DNA of 64,000 bases from Acanthococcus lagerstroemiae (taxonomy: Eukaryota > Arthropoda > Insecta > Hemiptera > Eriococcidae), in assembly GCA_031841125.1 (NCBI GenBank), contig CM063106.1, forward strand, positions 16,306,001 to 16,370,000, read 5' to 3'. The notes beneath the pieces were generated by a model that made no database searches, had not been told where the DNA came from, and saw nothing but the letters and a program-made list of their open reading frames with translations. The translations under genes and the position numbers were made by a program. Position 1 is the first letter of the stretch; each line of letters begins with the position of its first letter. Shown here one piece after another: positions 32,348-44,394 of the stretch.

Positions 32348-35300
32348 TAATAATCACCATATCGATTCCCTCTATGAAAATGTACGCGCAGCCAAAGAAA
32401 TATTCTGAACCAGGAACTTTAAGATCAGATTGATTTTCACGATGTCGAATTCGGAATTCACTCTTTCTAACGTTACTGTACGGGAAATTTCACATGAAGG
32501 GAAAAACACCCACCCACTGACTTCAGAAACCGCAATGAGTTCAACGAAATCCTATCAACAACAAACTATTCGCGCTACCAATGATAAATACTAGAGGTTC
32601 CTTCATTCAGCCACCGACTTCATTTGTATCAGTTTCACATTACTTGATTCGCGAGGTTAGAGTCTGATATTTTCGGATTTATTTCGATTTCAGAACTTGA
32701 GACTGGCTTCAGTTTTTTTGTTAATCAAAACCGATGCCGAAATGAGAATCTAATTTGAATTTGACAAAACGGTATGCTGTATCTTGCAGTAGCGACATCT
32801 CATTTCTGAATACCATTGAATACGATCATACGTTCAGAATGAACGTATTCAACGGTACTGTACATTGATTAAATGCGGATACATTAAGGAAATTTGTTGC
32901 GTGACATTCGTTAGTGCACGCTCGTCATACGAGTGCAATTTTGCCAAAATAGTCGTCAAGCAGAAAGTTCCTGCACCATGCTCGAGCCTTTGAACGTGCA
33001 TATTGAAACATGAATACTGTACTTACGAGTGAACTGACGACTTGGATCGCTGAATAGTGGACAATGGGCACGTTGGAACTGCGATTACATTCGTCATAAA
33101 TCTGTGTTCATGCAAATACACAAATGTCAGTGCAATATGAAACCAATGTCAGATAGTACTACCAGCTACCAGTAATGTAAATACTTACCAAGTTCATCAA
33201 ATAAATTGATCACTTGTTCCTCTCTTCATTAGCGAATAACCGATATTAGGAAACGACCTTGTGAAAAAATCTTCCCATGAACGACAGTAATTGCAACAAT
33301 TTTAACGCTTTAATTTCATAAGTTTGCACCACATTTGATAATTCGGAAATTGCACGAAACTTTCCTTTATCGTTATTTCGAATAATGGACAGCCGGACAG
33401 CGGCACAGGACGACTAGCCTTCGGCGACGCTAAGTGACCGGCAGCTACGCAGCCTGCAGTATTGGAAAATAGTAAAGAAAGAAAGGGATATAACGTTCCC
33501 ATGTTAAGGGCCTTTCTCTAAGTTCAAAAAAATTTCTGTTCGATCTGGTCACACCAGGTTAGACATACACTTTCAATTCCGACGTTAATTTTTGTCAACA
33601 TTTTCGATTTTCATAATGTCTTACTGTATCGGTCTTGGATGACTTTTTCCGTTCAGTTATCAAATATTTGACAATTTGACGACACCTCACTGCCATAAGT
33701 AAAATAAAATGAATTGCGAACGGTCGTTTGACAGTTATTTCGTTCCAATTTATACGCATTCAAATTATCGAATGGGTTACGGGTGCTCGAGTTAGTGAAA
33801 ATAGGTATTTATACTCAGGTTTTCAAATTTTTAATGTCCGCTCTTGACAACAGGGTGCCTCGGACAAATATGTCTACTTTTAGGGACGGACTAGGGGGAA
33901 GAGGACACAGATGGAAAATTACATGAAATGCTAGGAAAATGTTTGCTATACTGTTACCTACTATTTTTTCTGTCTGTCATCAACTTATGGGGCTACGGAA
34001 TTCTCCCCCCTATAACTGCATTATTCATACGGGGACTACATAGGGAAACCAAATCATCGCGCACTGCGCTACATTTACATTCGTACATGAAAGGTGAAAC
34101 TGGTGAAACGTGGTCTGTCAAAAAATCGATTTTCCGTTATTTTTGTGGTTTTGGGTAGTTTAATATAATATCTCCTCTTTCGCAACTTCAAGGCAACCAC
34201 AATGAAACTGTTCATCGGGATATTCGTCGTATTATTGGAAAGGCTCCGAAAATGCAGGGATGTACCGTTTTTCCTGGAGGCAACTTACGCGAATTATACA
34301 TAGTCAATCATTTCGAGCGCTGCGTCAATAATAAAGAACGTGTACACAGAACAACGTCATTATAATGATCAGAGACCATAAAAATGATCCGAGCGTCAAT
34401 AAATATTCAAAACGATTTGAATTTTTTGAAACACAAGAAAAAAATTTGTTCTACAGATATGTTTTCTTGGTGACAATGAGGATGGAAGGGAGGTTTAGGG
34501 AGGTTTAAAGGGAGGATTATTACTACAGATCCTTTATTGTTTATTATTGAATTTTGCGGTACCTTTAGCCTATATTAAGAAAAATTCTGTGCAGCAGATT
34601 GAATACACAGTCACAATGGAGCACTTCCAATATTGAAGTCCGCATCAGCCACTGCTTTGTATTTGCAGCTTCTAAACGCTACTGGCCAAAAAATTCTGGA
34701 TCAGCAGCAGTTATTAGGATCGCAGTAGAACGTGTCGACTTTCATATTTCGCACTAATCGTTACTGCCGCGGAATGTGGAATAGTCGCGGTAGAACGCCT
34801 CAACTTTTATTCTGCGTCAGTCACTTCTGATGCGGAACAAATAAAGTCGCCGCAGAACATTTTATTCTGCGTCCGCCACTATTGATGCGGAACAGATAAA
34901 GTCGCGGCAGAACAGAAATTCCACAATGTCCGCTACTGAGGCACGTTCATTATTCGCAGCTGAACGCCTCAATATTTAAATTACGCATCAGTTGCGGCTT
35001 TATTTTAAGCTGCTGAATGCAGCGTAATTGTAAAATCCGCGCCCGCCGCGGGTTAGATAATCGCGGCGTAACGCAACGTAATGGACAGGAATTCTGGAGA
35101 CGCTGCAGATACTGCAGCGGAAAAATCAGAAAAATCGCTACGTTCTGCTCCCGAATTCGGCATCTGCCTCGAATTTTTTGCGGAAATTTAAAATTTCCGC
35201 AACTGAGTAAGCGAAATTTCAGTAGATTTGGTCAATAGGGTATAAGACTGAATATAGTGGGAGAAGAATTTAGCGTTTGTAGGGGGTAAGACTAGGAAAT

Positions 35301-35440
35301 CCTCTCTCCCCTAATCTGTTCAATAGTATAATAGAAGAAGTATTTAAGAAAATGGACGGGGTGAGGAAGAGACTGAGGGTCGACGATAAGTACTTAAGCA
35401 CTTTGAGATTCGCGGATGACGTAGTAATAATTTCTAATTC

Positions 35441-36156
35441 TATGTGTGGTGGGACGTATGGCGATGCACGCATGCCAAAGTGGCCCCTATGACACCGCAC
35501 CCCCGGCCACAGGAACTACCCTTTCGAGCATCGCGTCAGTGACCGGAGGGACGCCTTGGGGCCGGGCCCGAGCCCCCATTTCTACGTGCCGGAACGGTGC
35601 GCGCGTCCTACCAGGGCCACCATGGGGTTCCCTACTGACCGAGGTCCGCACTCCCAGAGCGCTCGCCTGGAAATTTCAGGTCCCCCACGGCCGGACGCGC
35701 TGCCTCTCTTCACTCACCCCTCACCTCCTCGTCTTGGTCCGTGTGTCGACGCAGGCAGGTGGTGGCGACGGGTGAGCCCTGCCGGTGGGTCCGCAGTGCA
35801 GCTGCAGCAGCTCTTCTCTAGGATGGTACAGAGTTCACCTCCTGATCGATGGTGTGGGCCGAGCTTGGTGAATCGCCGGCCCTCTGTCTCGACCACTCCG
35901 TCTCCATCTTCTTCTTCATGATGGCCGAGACAAAGGCCGACACCCGGTTCCAGCTGCTTCCGTTCTTCATCATTTCCGGAACCAGGGTGTCCGGCGCGAG
36001 ACGGCTGATCACGCCGACGTCGTCGTCCTCCTCTTCATCGTCGCCGTGCGTGCCCTGTGGTGGCACTCCTGAATCGCATCCCCTTCCCAAGGTAGGGAGA
36101 TCTTCAGCGGTGTATCACGTGGAAATTCCAGGAGCATGGACGACTCCCGTAGCAAC
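35441..36156 (-). mobile_element. 5'-truncated R1-like LINE, C-terminus and 3' UTR
   Basis: A GC-rich insert flanked by a perfect 15-bp TSD (AATAATTTCTAATTC at 35426-35440 and 36157-36171), the mark of target-primed reverse transcription. On the minus strand a frame ending at 35818 reads GTHGDDEEEDDDVGVISRLA, PDTLVPEMMKNGSSWNRVSA, FVSAIMKKKMETEW and stops; this PDTLV..M......W..V..FV pattern is the C-terminus of R1/I-group LINEs. The rest (about 375 bp) is the 3' UTR, whose last ~107 bp recurs at 36581 and 59731. No poly(A) tail, as is common in R1-like LINEs. Confidence 0.75.
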
Positions 36157-36441
36157 AATAATTTCTAATTCATCAACGGAGTTAAAAGAAACGGGAAATG
36201 AATTTATTGCCAAGAGTAGGGAAACGGCTCTAATTATAAATGGAACAATATCCAAAGTTCTGTCGAAAAAGAAAATAGAAAAGTTCGAAATAGGCGAGGT
36301 AGAAATTGAAAGGGTAGAGGAAGTGGAATGTTTGGGGCAGTTAATTTCGTTTCAAAAATTAAGGAAATAAAGAGTTAAGTAGAAGGGTACAAAAAGGGTG
36401 GAACAACTTTTGGTCATTAAAGAAAATTTTCAAAGGAAGGA

Positions 36442-36485
36442 TGGTGTGGCGATGCACGCATGCCAAAGTGGCCCTCATCCCGGAT
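36442..36485 (-). repeat. Short 3'-end scrap of the R1-like LINE
   Basis: TGTGGCGATGCACGCATGCC and AAAGTGGCCC match the terminal 40 bases of 35441-36156. No TSD was found. Confidence 0.6.
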
Positions 36486-36580
36486 TCCCCCTTCCTTAAA
36501 TGTACCCCAGGTTGTAATGGCATAAAAGTTAGAAAATTTAAATAAAAACTATAAATTTAGCTCGCAATACTGATTCAAGA

Positions 36581-36688
36581 TCCCTCTGGTCACTGATGTA
36601 ATACTCGAAAGGGTAGTTTCCGGGACCAGGGGTGCAGTGTCTGGGAAGCGAATCTGGGATGCATGCATCTTCATACGCTCCACCAAAC
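36581..36688 (+). mobile_element. ~108-bp retroposed tail unit with 14-bp TSD
   Basis: This is the plus-strand copy of the 3'-terminal ~108 bases of the R1-like LINE, flanked by ATACTGATTCAAGA at 36567-36580 and 36689-36702 (perfect 14-bp TSD). Its 5' end coincides with that of the copy at 59731-59836, so it may be a SINE-like unit in its own right. I see no clear pol III A/B boxes. Confidence 0.75.
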
Positions 36689-36702
36689 ATACTGATTCAA
36701 GA

Positions 36703-38313
36703 ATTCTTGATTTAAATAATTATTTTCAGGACCAGAATTAGATTTACGCGAGGGGCCAAAAGGAATGAGTGCCTTAGGTGCTTAGCTGGAAAGGGATACC
36801 TGAAGGAATCCTCGGCAAAAGGGGGAGAGTTTAACAAGGTAGAAGCGTCGTTCTCCCGAAACTGAGAATATTAAGGTAACATTTCTATTTTGTTACACTT
36901 TTTTTTTTTATATGATAATTAGGTTATATGTAGTAGAGAATATTATTTAACACGTTTACAAAACAGGAGCACAAAATCTTAGAGAGGGGATGACTTTTAT
37001 CTACGACGATACACATCTTGTCCATGGCAAAAGCACTGATATCCACGGCTACAGACAAAACAGCTTCTAGAATTTCCTTGAAAACTGCGCCAGTGACCAC
37101 GATCTGGCACCAGGATCATGTTCAGAAATTAAAACTGAACCAGTGTCATTTGTCTTGCTGAAAAATGTACAAGACACATATCTTTGCACCAGTTAGAGAT
37201 TGACCACGACAGTGGACTAGAAAACTTGTTAACTGAACTTTACGCCATCCCTTCTGGAAATGTGAAGTCACTGACAGCAAATTGAACTTTATAATACATC
37301 CAATCCTTCTAGATAATAATACTACTTCTTATGAAAAAAATAATTTGAAAAAAAAAGTATAACAGGTACTGAGATAAGATGGTAACATCCACGACGATGG
37401 ACACCTTTCTATGCTTTTCCCATTCAAAAGATGGTAATTTTCCCATCTGATGAATTGGATTGGTTGAATTTGTTGCGAATGTTATTGCGTGACCCAAAAT
37501 ACCACCCTCCCCCTTTCCCTCAAAAATAAAATGAAATAAATAATAAAAAACATCGAAAGTTTGGGTTTAAAATTTGCTAGTAATAAAATGCTTTCAGTTT
37601 CTGAAGAATGGCCCAGAAGCGAGAAACAAAAATGAAGGAAAATAATAGAAAACAGAAGAAGAAAGGAATGGAAGAATGAACAAAATGGGAAAAAAATTTT
37701 CCAGTCCGACATTGGTTAAAAATGTCTCATGAAAGTCTAGAGGAGTCTTGGAAAGATGTTAAATGGACCTTAAAAAAAGTAGTATGAACAGCCTCAAAAA
37801 TCTTCAAAAAGATATGGTGCTGTATCACTCTAGAGGCGAAGTTAAAGAGGCTTTGGGGCAGATCTTCTCCCCAGATTTCCAGAAGCCCATTGGTGGGAAA
37901 AAAAAACTTTTTAGAATCGCTAGCGAAGTAATCTATTCTAGTACGGTACTTTTTGTACATTTCTTTATGCTATGTTGAAATATTCAATTTGCTTCGAATG
38001 CTAGTTCCCCTCCCCTTCCGCCATACAGAAAAGTGAGCGTATGACATGACAATATTCATAGTTGGAGTTTGAACCCGCTGCAATCCTGAGATAACGTTCT
38101 AACTCAGCCTGTGTATTACTCCCTAAAACCAAGGGGGGGGAGTCGAATTTTTTAAAGATTGTCAACTAGCACTTCCAACGCACAAATTTTTTAATACTGA
38201 ATACCAAGTCAAAATTAGACTAAAAGTAGAAAGACTTCTTGAGCTTGTCAACTAGTCTATATTGTAAAACCGGAAACCTCTCGATTTTCTTTAGTTCAAT
38301 AATCAAAACCAAT
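36703..38313. other. No supported gene
   Basis: Unique AT-rich sequence. Frames at 37727-37978 overlap on both strands and have no motif. Confidence 0.45.
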
Positions 38314-38429
38314 ACGCAATCAGTTACCCACTTGCAACCCTCGGTTACCCTCAGATTACCCAGAAACCCGTCAGTTACTCTTGGTTTCCCTCTAGTTACC
38401 CGGGTAACTAGCGGGATTTTGCGCATCGG
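38314..38429 (-). repeat. GGGTAAC-family, single unit
   Basis: ACGCAATCAGTTACCCACTT to GCGGGATTTTGCGCATCGG, 116 bp: a compact complete unit with both ends, on the GTTACCC strand. Confidence 0.85.
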
Positions 38430-38509
38430 GAATTTTGACAGAATTTTGTAGACCTGCCACTATTTTACCTACACAATTTTTGTGTCATTCCTCTTTACTT
38501 ATGCTAAGA

Positions 38510-39260
38510 GCGTAATAAGCCATGAAAAGTCTTAAATGAATCTTCAAGGACCATAACGAGTGTCGCACTAGCTTCGGAGCGTCTTCTAGAGGCCTAAATA
38601 ACTTTGGAAGAGTTTTACGGTTTTGCAAGTGTACAAAACCAAACCAGTTTCAAAGAATTCTAAATAATCCTGATAGAGTCCTTAAAAGATTTGAATAAGT
38701 CTATAGGAGTCCTAAACAAGCCCGGAAGATTCTTACAGTCATAATGTAGTCTAGAGGGGTCGTGTATGAGTTCCAAATATGATGCAAGGATTTTGACAAA
38801 TTTTTAAGAAGTTCTGAAGAGTCATAAAGAGCCGTGAACAAGTTTGAAAGAATTTTCAAGAATCTCAAACAAGGCTGAAAGACCATTATAACACGTCTCG
38901 AAGAGACACTTGCATACGTTGTAAAGAACCATGAAGAGTCTTAAACACATTTGGGAGTGTATGAGAGTACCCACTAAAGACTCGCCGACATGTTGTAATG
39001 TTTACAACCGTATCAATTGTGCAATGGGGTGGCCAGCGATGTTTGCGGCACAAACGTTACAGGATTGCCTCACCGGTAGCATCGTCGAAAAGCAATCTTA
39101 GCAAGTCTCACACAAATTTTGAAGATTCTGTAGAAGTCTGAAATGAATTTCGCACAATCTTAATGAAGCTTGCAAAAGCCTCAAAAAACCTCAAACAAGT
39201 ATTCAAGAGTTTTAAAATGTCTTAAACGAGGCCGAAAATATCATAGGTAGTCTTAATAAA
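38510..39260 (+). repeat. Cryptic minisatellite, AGAGTCTTAAA-like words
   Basis: Words such as GAAGAGTC, GGAGTCCTAAA, AAACAAG and GAAAGATT recur about every 30 bases, but no two units are identical. The stretch 38985-39095 (from GCCGACATGTTGTAATG) is different and looks inserted. Confidence 0.5.
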
Positions 39261-40949
39261 GGTTGTTAGAGGCATAAATAACGAAGGTGGGAACCATCAA
39301 TGGGCCTCTGGAAGAACGAGGTAAACACGAAAATTGAACGAAACATAAATAAAGATAGGTAGATAAACAAATGAAGAGATAGGTATCTAAAAGTAAGAAA
39401 AGAATGAACGGGATATTTCTTAAGGAGGAAGAGAGGCGTGCTTTCTAATAATTTACCAATGGTTCATTTTCACTACAATCCAGTTCTATTCTGAACTACG
39501 GTCAACTGAAGAATTTATTCTTGTGACAACTGTTTTCAACAAACCAGAACGAAACAGCTCAATTTACGGATAGACTCGCGGGTCACTCAATTTGACTAAT
39601 ATTATATTCAATGCACTGGCCAACCCTTACAAAATAATAGTTTTGTCAAATTATAAAGGCACTTAGGTCGCATGATAAGTGCACGACACGTTAGAACGTG
39701 GACAGACAGCTGTACAATCAAGGAACAATTCCACAGCGACTTTTATCATTCATTTTCAAAATTTTTACTTTAATGTGTGAACGGCGACCTCTACTAATGA
39801 ATATACAGACCTGAGAATTCTAGAGCACAAACTGAACTTGCAAATTTATTCTTTCACGCCAAACGCGGCAGCATCATTTTTCTGGCGTTAACAAGTTAAC
39901 TGGCTGAGTCAAAGTGCTTTCGCACGAAGCAGTAATTCGAATGCATAAATCTGCATTCTGCAGTGACCTTTTAAGATTCGTAAATTAGTAATTCCGCGTT
40001 GGTTGAATCACCGGCTGCAGCTGTATCATACTACCGAATACCTCCAAAAGCAAAAACGACCTTCGAGTGCAAGCCAAATTTACATAATGGATTACAACTA
40101 ATGATGTTTGGTTATAACATATGTTTGCATCCAGACGCACGAACTTAAGTTTAATTAACCAAAATGTTACAGAAATCATTAAAAATTCCAGGTTTGTGCG
40201 TGGAAGAATGGTAAGGTTAACATGGAATGCCACTATAATGTGTTCTCAGCGCTGGTGTGTACGTATGTCGCAGTCCACTCGGTGTCTTGTATTAGCATAA
40301 TATTACAGAGGTTCTTCTAACTTTACATGTACAACCTTTTAACATCCAACTACGTCTTTCCAGCTTTTTACTTACAATCTATTAACATTTACGTTTACAT
40401 CCCCTCGCGTTATATAAAACACCGTAGACTAGTCTCTAGTCCCTCTATGGAATTATCTAGTTTCGAGTTAACAAGTGCTTACTTGGAGGTAGTTTACAGC
40501 GCGTTTGTGTATGAATTACCAGAGCGTAAAGTTTGCAAATTAAATTTCTTTCACTCTACAAGACTGTCAACGTTTATACGTATCGGAGTTTCACTTTTAC
40601 ATTAATTTTTTGTCTTACTCGTGCTCTGACACTAAAATTGTCGGACTTACAAACTGGTGGAGATGGATCAAGACTTGTAATGTGCTCGTAGAATCACGTC
40701 TAAGAATATGGGGGAGGAGAAACACATAATATTAGTGATTCACACGCAGACTCCTAGCATGAACAATTTTTCGAGAAGGGGGAGACATGTGGAACCGTTT
40801 ATTTTATTAGATAATTTCTGTAGAAAAAAACATTAATTTAACTCACCAAAAGACAAATGTCTGGCTTAAAGAAAGGGGGGTGAGCAATGCTTGCACGACG
40901 ACGATACTATTTCTAAAAGTGACACAGTTCCATTTTTTGAATGAAAAAC
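39261..40949. other. No supported gene
   Basis: Unique sequence with frames up to 92 codons (40327-40605) and no motif or repeat border. Confidence 0.45.
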
Positions 40950-41159
40950 TTGTTTCATTCATTTTTTACCCAAAACTGAATCTGAAGAATTTTACCTGAT
41001 ATGACCTTTTCAGCTGCAGAACTCCAGGAGTGAGACTCTACGCTGAAACTTCTGACTGCGTATGTTGAATCCCTGCTCCGCAGGTTCGCCACTGTTATGA
41101 GCAGCTCAGAAAGTCCGAAGTTGATGAACTGTCCGCCACTAACAAAAAGAGCAACAATG

Positions 41160-42080
41160 AAAAGCAACCCATGAATGAGGAATTATCTGATACTGATTAA
41201 CAACTCAATTCTGAAAACACACCTCAAAACTGAAGAACAGCCCAAAAATGTAAGCAGTTCACAGTTGACAAACAGGTCCAAATTAAAAACGATAAAATAC
41301 TAGCGACTGGCCCGAAATTGGGAACGAGTCCGTGAGTTACAAACAGCCCAGTACCAGTTAATAACCCGAAACTGATGAGCAGCCCAAAAAGGACAAATAA
41401 ATCTGAAAGAAACAGAATTAAAACTGACATTTGCCGTTTTACTTTAAGGGCGCAGATAGGCAAAATACTGTCCACGACTGCAAGAATATCTTTGCTGCGC
41501 CTGTGAAAGTTGAGTATGTTATACATATCGCACATTCAGACGCGCAGCAAGAGATATTTCTGCACTCGTATACAGTATTGTGCCTATTTGCGCCCTGGGA
41601 GTAAAATGGCAAGTGTCGGTTTTGATTCTAACCTCTTTAACTACAAACGACAGATAACCTAAAACGAACAAATAGCATAAAATGGGCGAACAGCTTAAAT
41701 CTGATCATCCAAAATTAATGAATGATCCGCCGCGAAATCTTTCCAATATTAACGAAGTCCGACTAAGAACAAGTTGGACGAAAGACAACGCATAATCGAC
41801 TATGACCAAAAACGATCGTCCTTAGTCAAAAACACTAAAATCTGGAGAAAAAACTGAACTAAATGGGATTAAAAATCAATATAAATGAAACAAGTTGGAA
41901 CTGACCAAAACCAGGCACAATGACAAAATCTGACCAAAACTGACTACAAAAGAATCAATATTGATTCAAACATTACATGAAACATTTCTGAACATGACCA
42001 GTTCCGATCAAAAACAACCAAAAAACTAACAACCCAACAGGAACAAAACCGCCCTAGATACTGAAATATATACTGAAATA
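41160..42080 (+). repeat. Cryptic A-rich repeat, AACTGA/ACAGCCC words
   Basis: AACTGAAGAACAGCCC, GATGAGCAGCCC, GGAACTGACCAAAAC and similar words recur irregularly and T is scarce. The foldback 41413-41629 is inserted in it. The 103-codon minus frame 41224-41535 is a product of this composition. Confidence 0.45.
41413..41629. mobile_element. Long foldback MITE, 217 bp
   Basis: The left arm AGAATTAAAACTGACATTTG and the reverse complement of the right arm AGAATCAAAACCGACACTTG pair for about 90 bases (also GGGCGCAGATAGGCAAAATA against GGGCGCAAATAGGCACAATA), leaving a loop of about 35 bases. AAC lies at both borders. No ORF. Its transcript would form a long imperfect hairpin. Confidence 0.8.
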
Positions 42081-43553
42081 AACACGGACGTACTGGAAAG
42101 CCTCCCATCAAACGTCTTCTAGTGATGGCCTATTCTGTAAAATCCATTGGCGTATTAATGGAGGTGTTAACCCCTTCCCCCACCAAATTTTTAAAAAAAT
42201 GCATTTAACTAAGATAGCTGAAAAAAGAGAGGAAAATGATTATTGAAAATTTAATCTCAAAAGTGTAACTATGGCCTTGGTAAAATTGGGTCAGCAGTTG
42301 GCAAAATTTCAAAAGTGCGAATATATTTCTTAATCCTTGTAAATTTCAAAAATGTTCAGAAAGAAAACGAATAAGGCTACACTCTGCCTAAAAACAGTGC
42401 TAGACTTAGGGGAAATACGCCTCGGGGTCTACCGCATGAAGCGTCCCCTAATCCTTTTTTCTCGTTTACTTTCTTTATTTTTTCCTTTATTTTCCCGTTT
42501 CTTTTTTCCTTAATTTTACTTTCATTTTTTAAGCGTCCCCTTTTCAAACAGACGCCCCCGGGCACTAACTCTTTTTGCCCCTCATATAAATTCAACGTTG
42601 TCTAAAAGGGAAAGGTAGAAGGAGGAAACAAAGAAAAAGGAAAGAAATAAAAATAGAAAAAGTCCAACCATGGCAAACCGCTGCATGGAAGGATATTGTT
42701 ACATGGATACGTTGTTCAAAGGACCGAGTTGACGCGCATGCCCACAATTCCTTTCTCTAGTCGTTCATTCTCGGCTTCATTCGGCCTTCTTCGTGTCGGC
42801 CCGTCAAAACGTAATGCAACGAATGACCTCGTAAAGAAGAATATGCAACTATGTACATCACAATGGTAGCGTTTTTCTGTGGAACGGTTTTTGCTAATTG
42901 CTTTCTGCGGAACATTTTTTGCAGAATTTTTCTATTTCGCGTGGTAAATCACTAGACACATCAGTTTCAATAAAAAGCAACCTGAGTATGAGTATTCGGG
43001 GTATCTAAACTCATGCTTCTCCTCACTGCGAATAATTATATGTTGTACCCATCACACCGTACTGTCATATACACGTCTGAGCTGAAGTTAGAAATACTCA
43101 CAGCCGCAGCGACAGTCAGGAGTGAATCTCCGGGAGGTGGGGGGGGGTGTCAGAAACCCCCTTTCCATAATTTGGCATTTGGCAAATTTTGAAACCGTTC
43201 ATTTAAATTTTTCGTTTTTAAGAACTTTTGTTTGTGTGCTTGTTTTAATCAATAATTAGAAAATATTTTGATTAAAAAATCGGCAAATTCTTAATCTTTT
43301 GAAAATTTTGTCGACGAATCCTTAGTCATTAAAAATTATTTGTCGGCAAATTTTTCTTCTCTACCCCCCCCCCCCTCCCAAGTCAAATTTCGTCTCCGGC
43401 GGCCGTGCACTTGGTCAACTGATAACATAAACTGAGTAATTTTGGTAAAATATTTGCACCTTCTTCCTCTTGTGCGAGCGAAACTGACAGAACCTGGATG
43501 GAACCTTGCACACAGTATTGCCGCTATTACTAATAATACTTCATTAAACAAAT
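42081..43553. other. No supported gene
   Basis: Unique sequence with a C13 run near 43364 and a G-rich run at 43136. Frames are short and without motif. Confidence 0.45.
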
Positions 43554-43733
43554 CGGGGGCACAACCAGAACTCATTTTTTGTTGGGGGCTAGAATTGAGA
43601 AAAAAATCTTCGGCGGGGTGAAATTTTGATTTGATATCTACATGATTTGGCACTTCCCTATTTTCACGAATTAATTTTGAAAAAATTTCTATTTTTCTCT
43701 TTTTCTCTCCCCCCTCCCGGTTGCGACCCTTGG
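43554..43733. mobile_element. D-family hAT MITE, 180 bp
   Basis: Begins CGGGGGCACAACCAGAACTC and ends GGTTGCGACCCTTG. The flanks AAACAAAT and GAACAAAT (43546-43553, 43734-43741) are a 7-of-8 TSD. The interior matches 18510-18696 (GTTGGGGGCTAGAATT; CACGAATTAATTTTGAA). Confidence 0.75.
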
Positions 43734-43941
43734 AACAAATAGCATATCAAAATCCATAATATCGGCCAGACCATCCATTTTTCCAATTTTCAACTATCCT
43801 CCACCTTCAGAATATAAATAAAACGGAAATCGACGGGATTTCACTGGAAATAACAGAAAGCTAAAATGGAAACCAAGGCCAGTTATTTCATGGCCCAGCA
43901 CAATGATTGTGACCAAGCCGTGTTCGTGAGCCGCTTCAGTA

Positions 43942-44135
43942 CAGGGATATAACGATAGGAGGGAAGGGAGGCAACTTACCCTCTGTAGAAATTTTTCACT
44001 TTTCATTTGGGAAAATTTGCCATTTCAGTCAGGCGGAGTTCGGAAAATCCAACAGGCCAAAAGTTCTTCATTTTATTTATTTTTTTCTTGCTTTGACACT
44101 TGGGAATTGAGTTGAGAAGTTGGAAAAGTCCACTA
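43942..44135. mobile_element. B-family hAT MITE, truncated
   Basis: Starts CAGGGATATAACGATAGGAG and follows the B interior (AATTTTTCAC, TCAGTCAGGCGGAGTT, ACTTGGGAATTGAGTT). It breaks off at the ATT microsatellite. Confidence 0.65.
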
Positions 44136-44136
44136 A

Positions 44137-44176
44137 GTCAATTATTTATTATTATTATTATTATTATTTTTTTTTG
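44137..44176 (+). repeat. (ATT)n microsatellite with T run
   Basis: ATT repeats followed by a T9-10 run. Confidence 0.9.
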
Positions 44177-44394
44177 CTAATGAGCACCTATAAAGATTTA
44201 GGTGTTATTTTGGAAAACTAATAGAATTTTTCAGCCAAAATGCAGCTTTAGCCCCTTCGCTCCCAATTTTTTTTTTCAATTTGAATTATGTTTTTACTGG
44301 AAATTGTTGAATGGACTCCCCATAATACGAATCCGGTGTCGGAGAATTTTTCACTCCCCCTTGGACCCTCAGTGGACCGGGGACAGCGAAAGAT

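Larger units (their letters stand above)
30970..35240. mobile_element. Large non-autonomous TIR element, 4271 bp
   Basis: The ends CCCTATTGACCATTTT and (reverse complement) CCCTATTGACCAAATC are flanked by TATA at 30966-30969 and 35241-35244. LINE codons run straight across when it is removed, so the borders are secure. About 400-650 bases at each end are packed with TTCCGC, TTCTGC and GCGGAA words (30990-31460 and 34560-35230), as in elements with subterminal transposase sites. The middle has no transposase and only short frames (140 codons at 31034-31456 lie within the subterminal repeats). TSD could be TA or TATA; superfamily open. Confidence 0.8.
30680..36440 (+). pseudogene. RTE-like LINE RT split by two later insertions
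   Basis: Three blocks join in order. 30680-30969: KIMKERIF, EEAGFRKR, FIDFQKAFDTVNHKI in shifted frames, then GINTKIIRILKNMYENSRAY. 35241-35440: KTEYSG, LRVDDKYLSTLRFADDVVII, holding the catalytic FADD. 36172-36440: STELKETGNEFIAKSRETAL, EIGEVEIERVEECLGQ-like sequence, then a decayed FWSLKKIFKG-like end. The first gap is the 4.27-kb TIR element, the second the 716-bp LINE tail, each with a TSD. Stops and frameshifts show that it is inactive. A G13 run sits at about 30883. Confidence 0.85.

Noticed and set aside
40327..40605. 92-codon plus frame
   Set aside because: No motif, no start context, chance-level length for this base composition.
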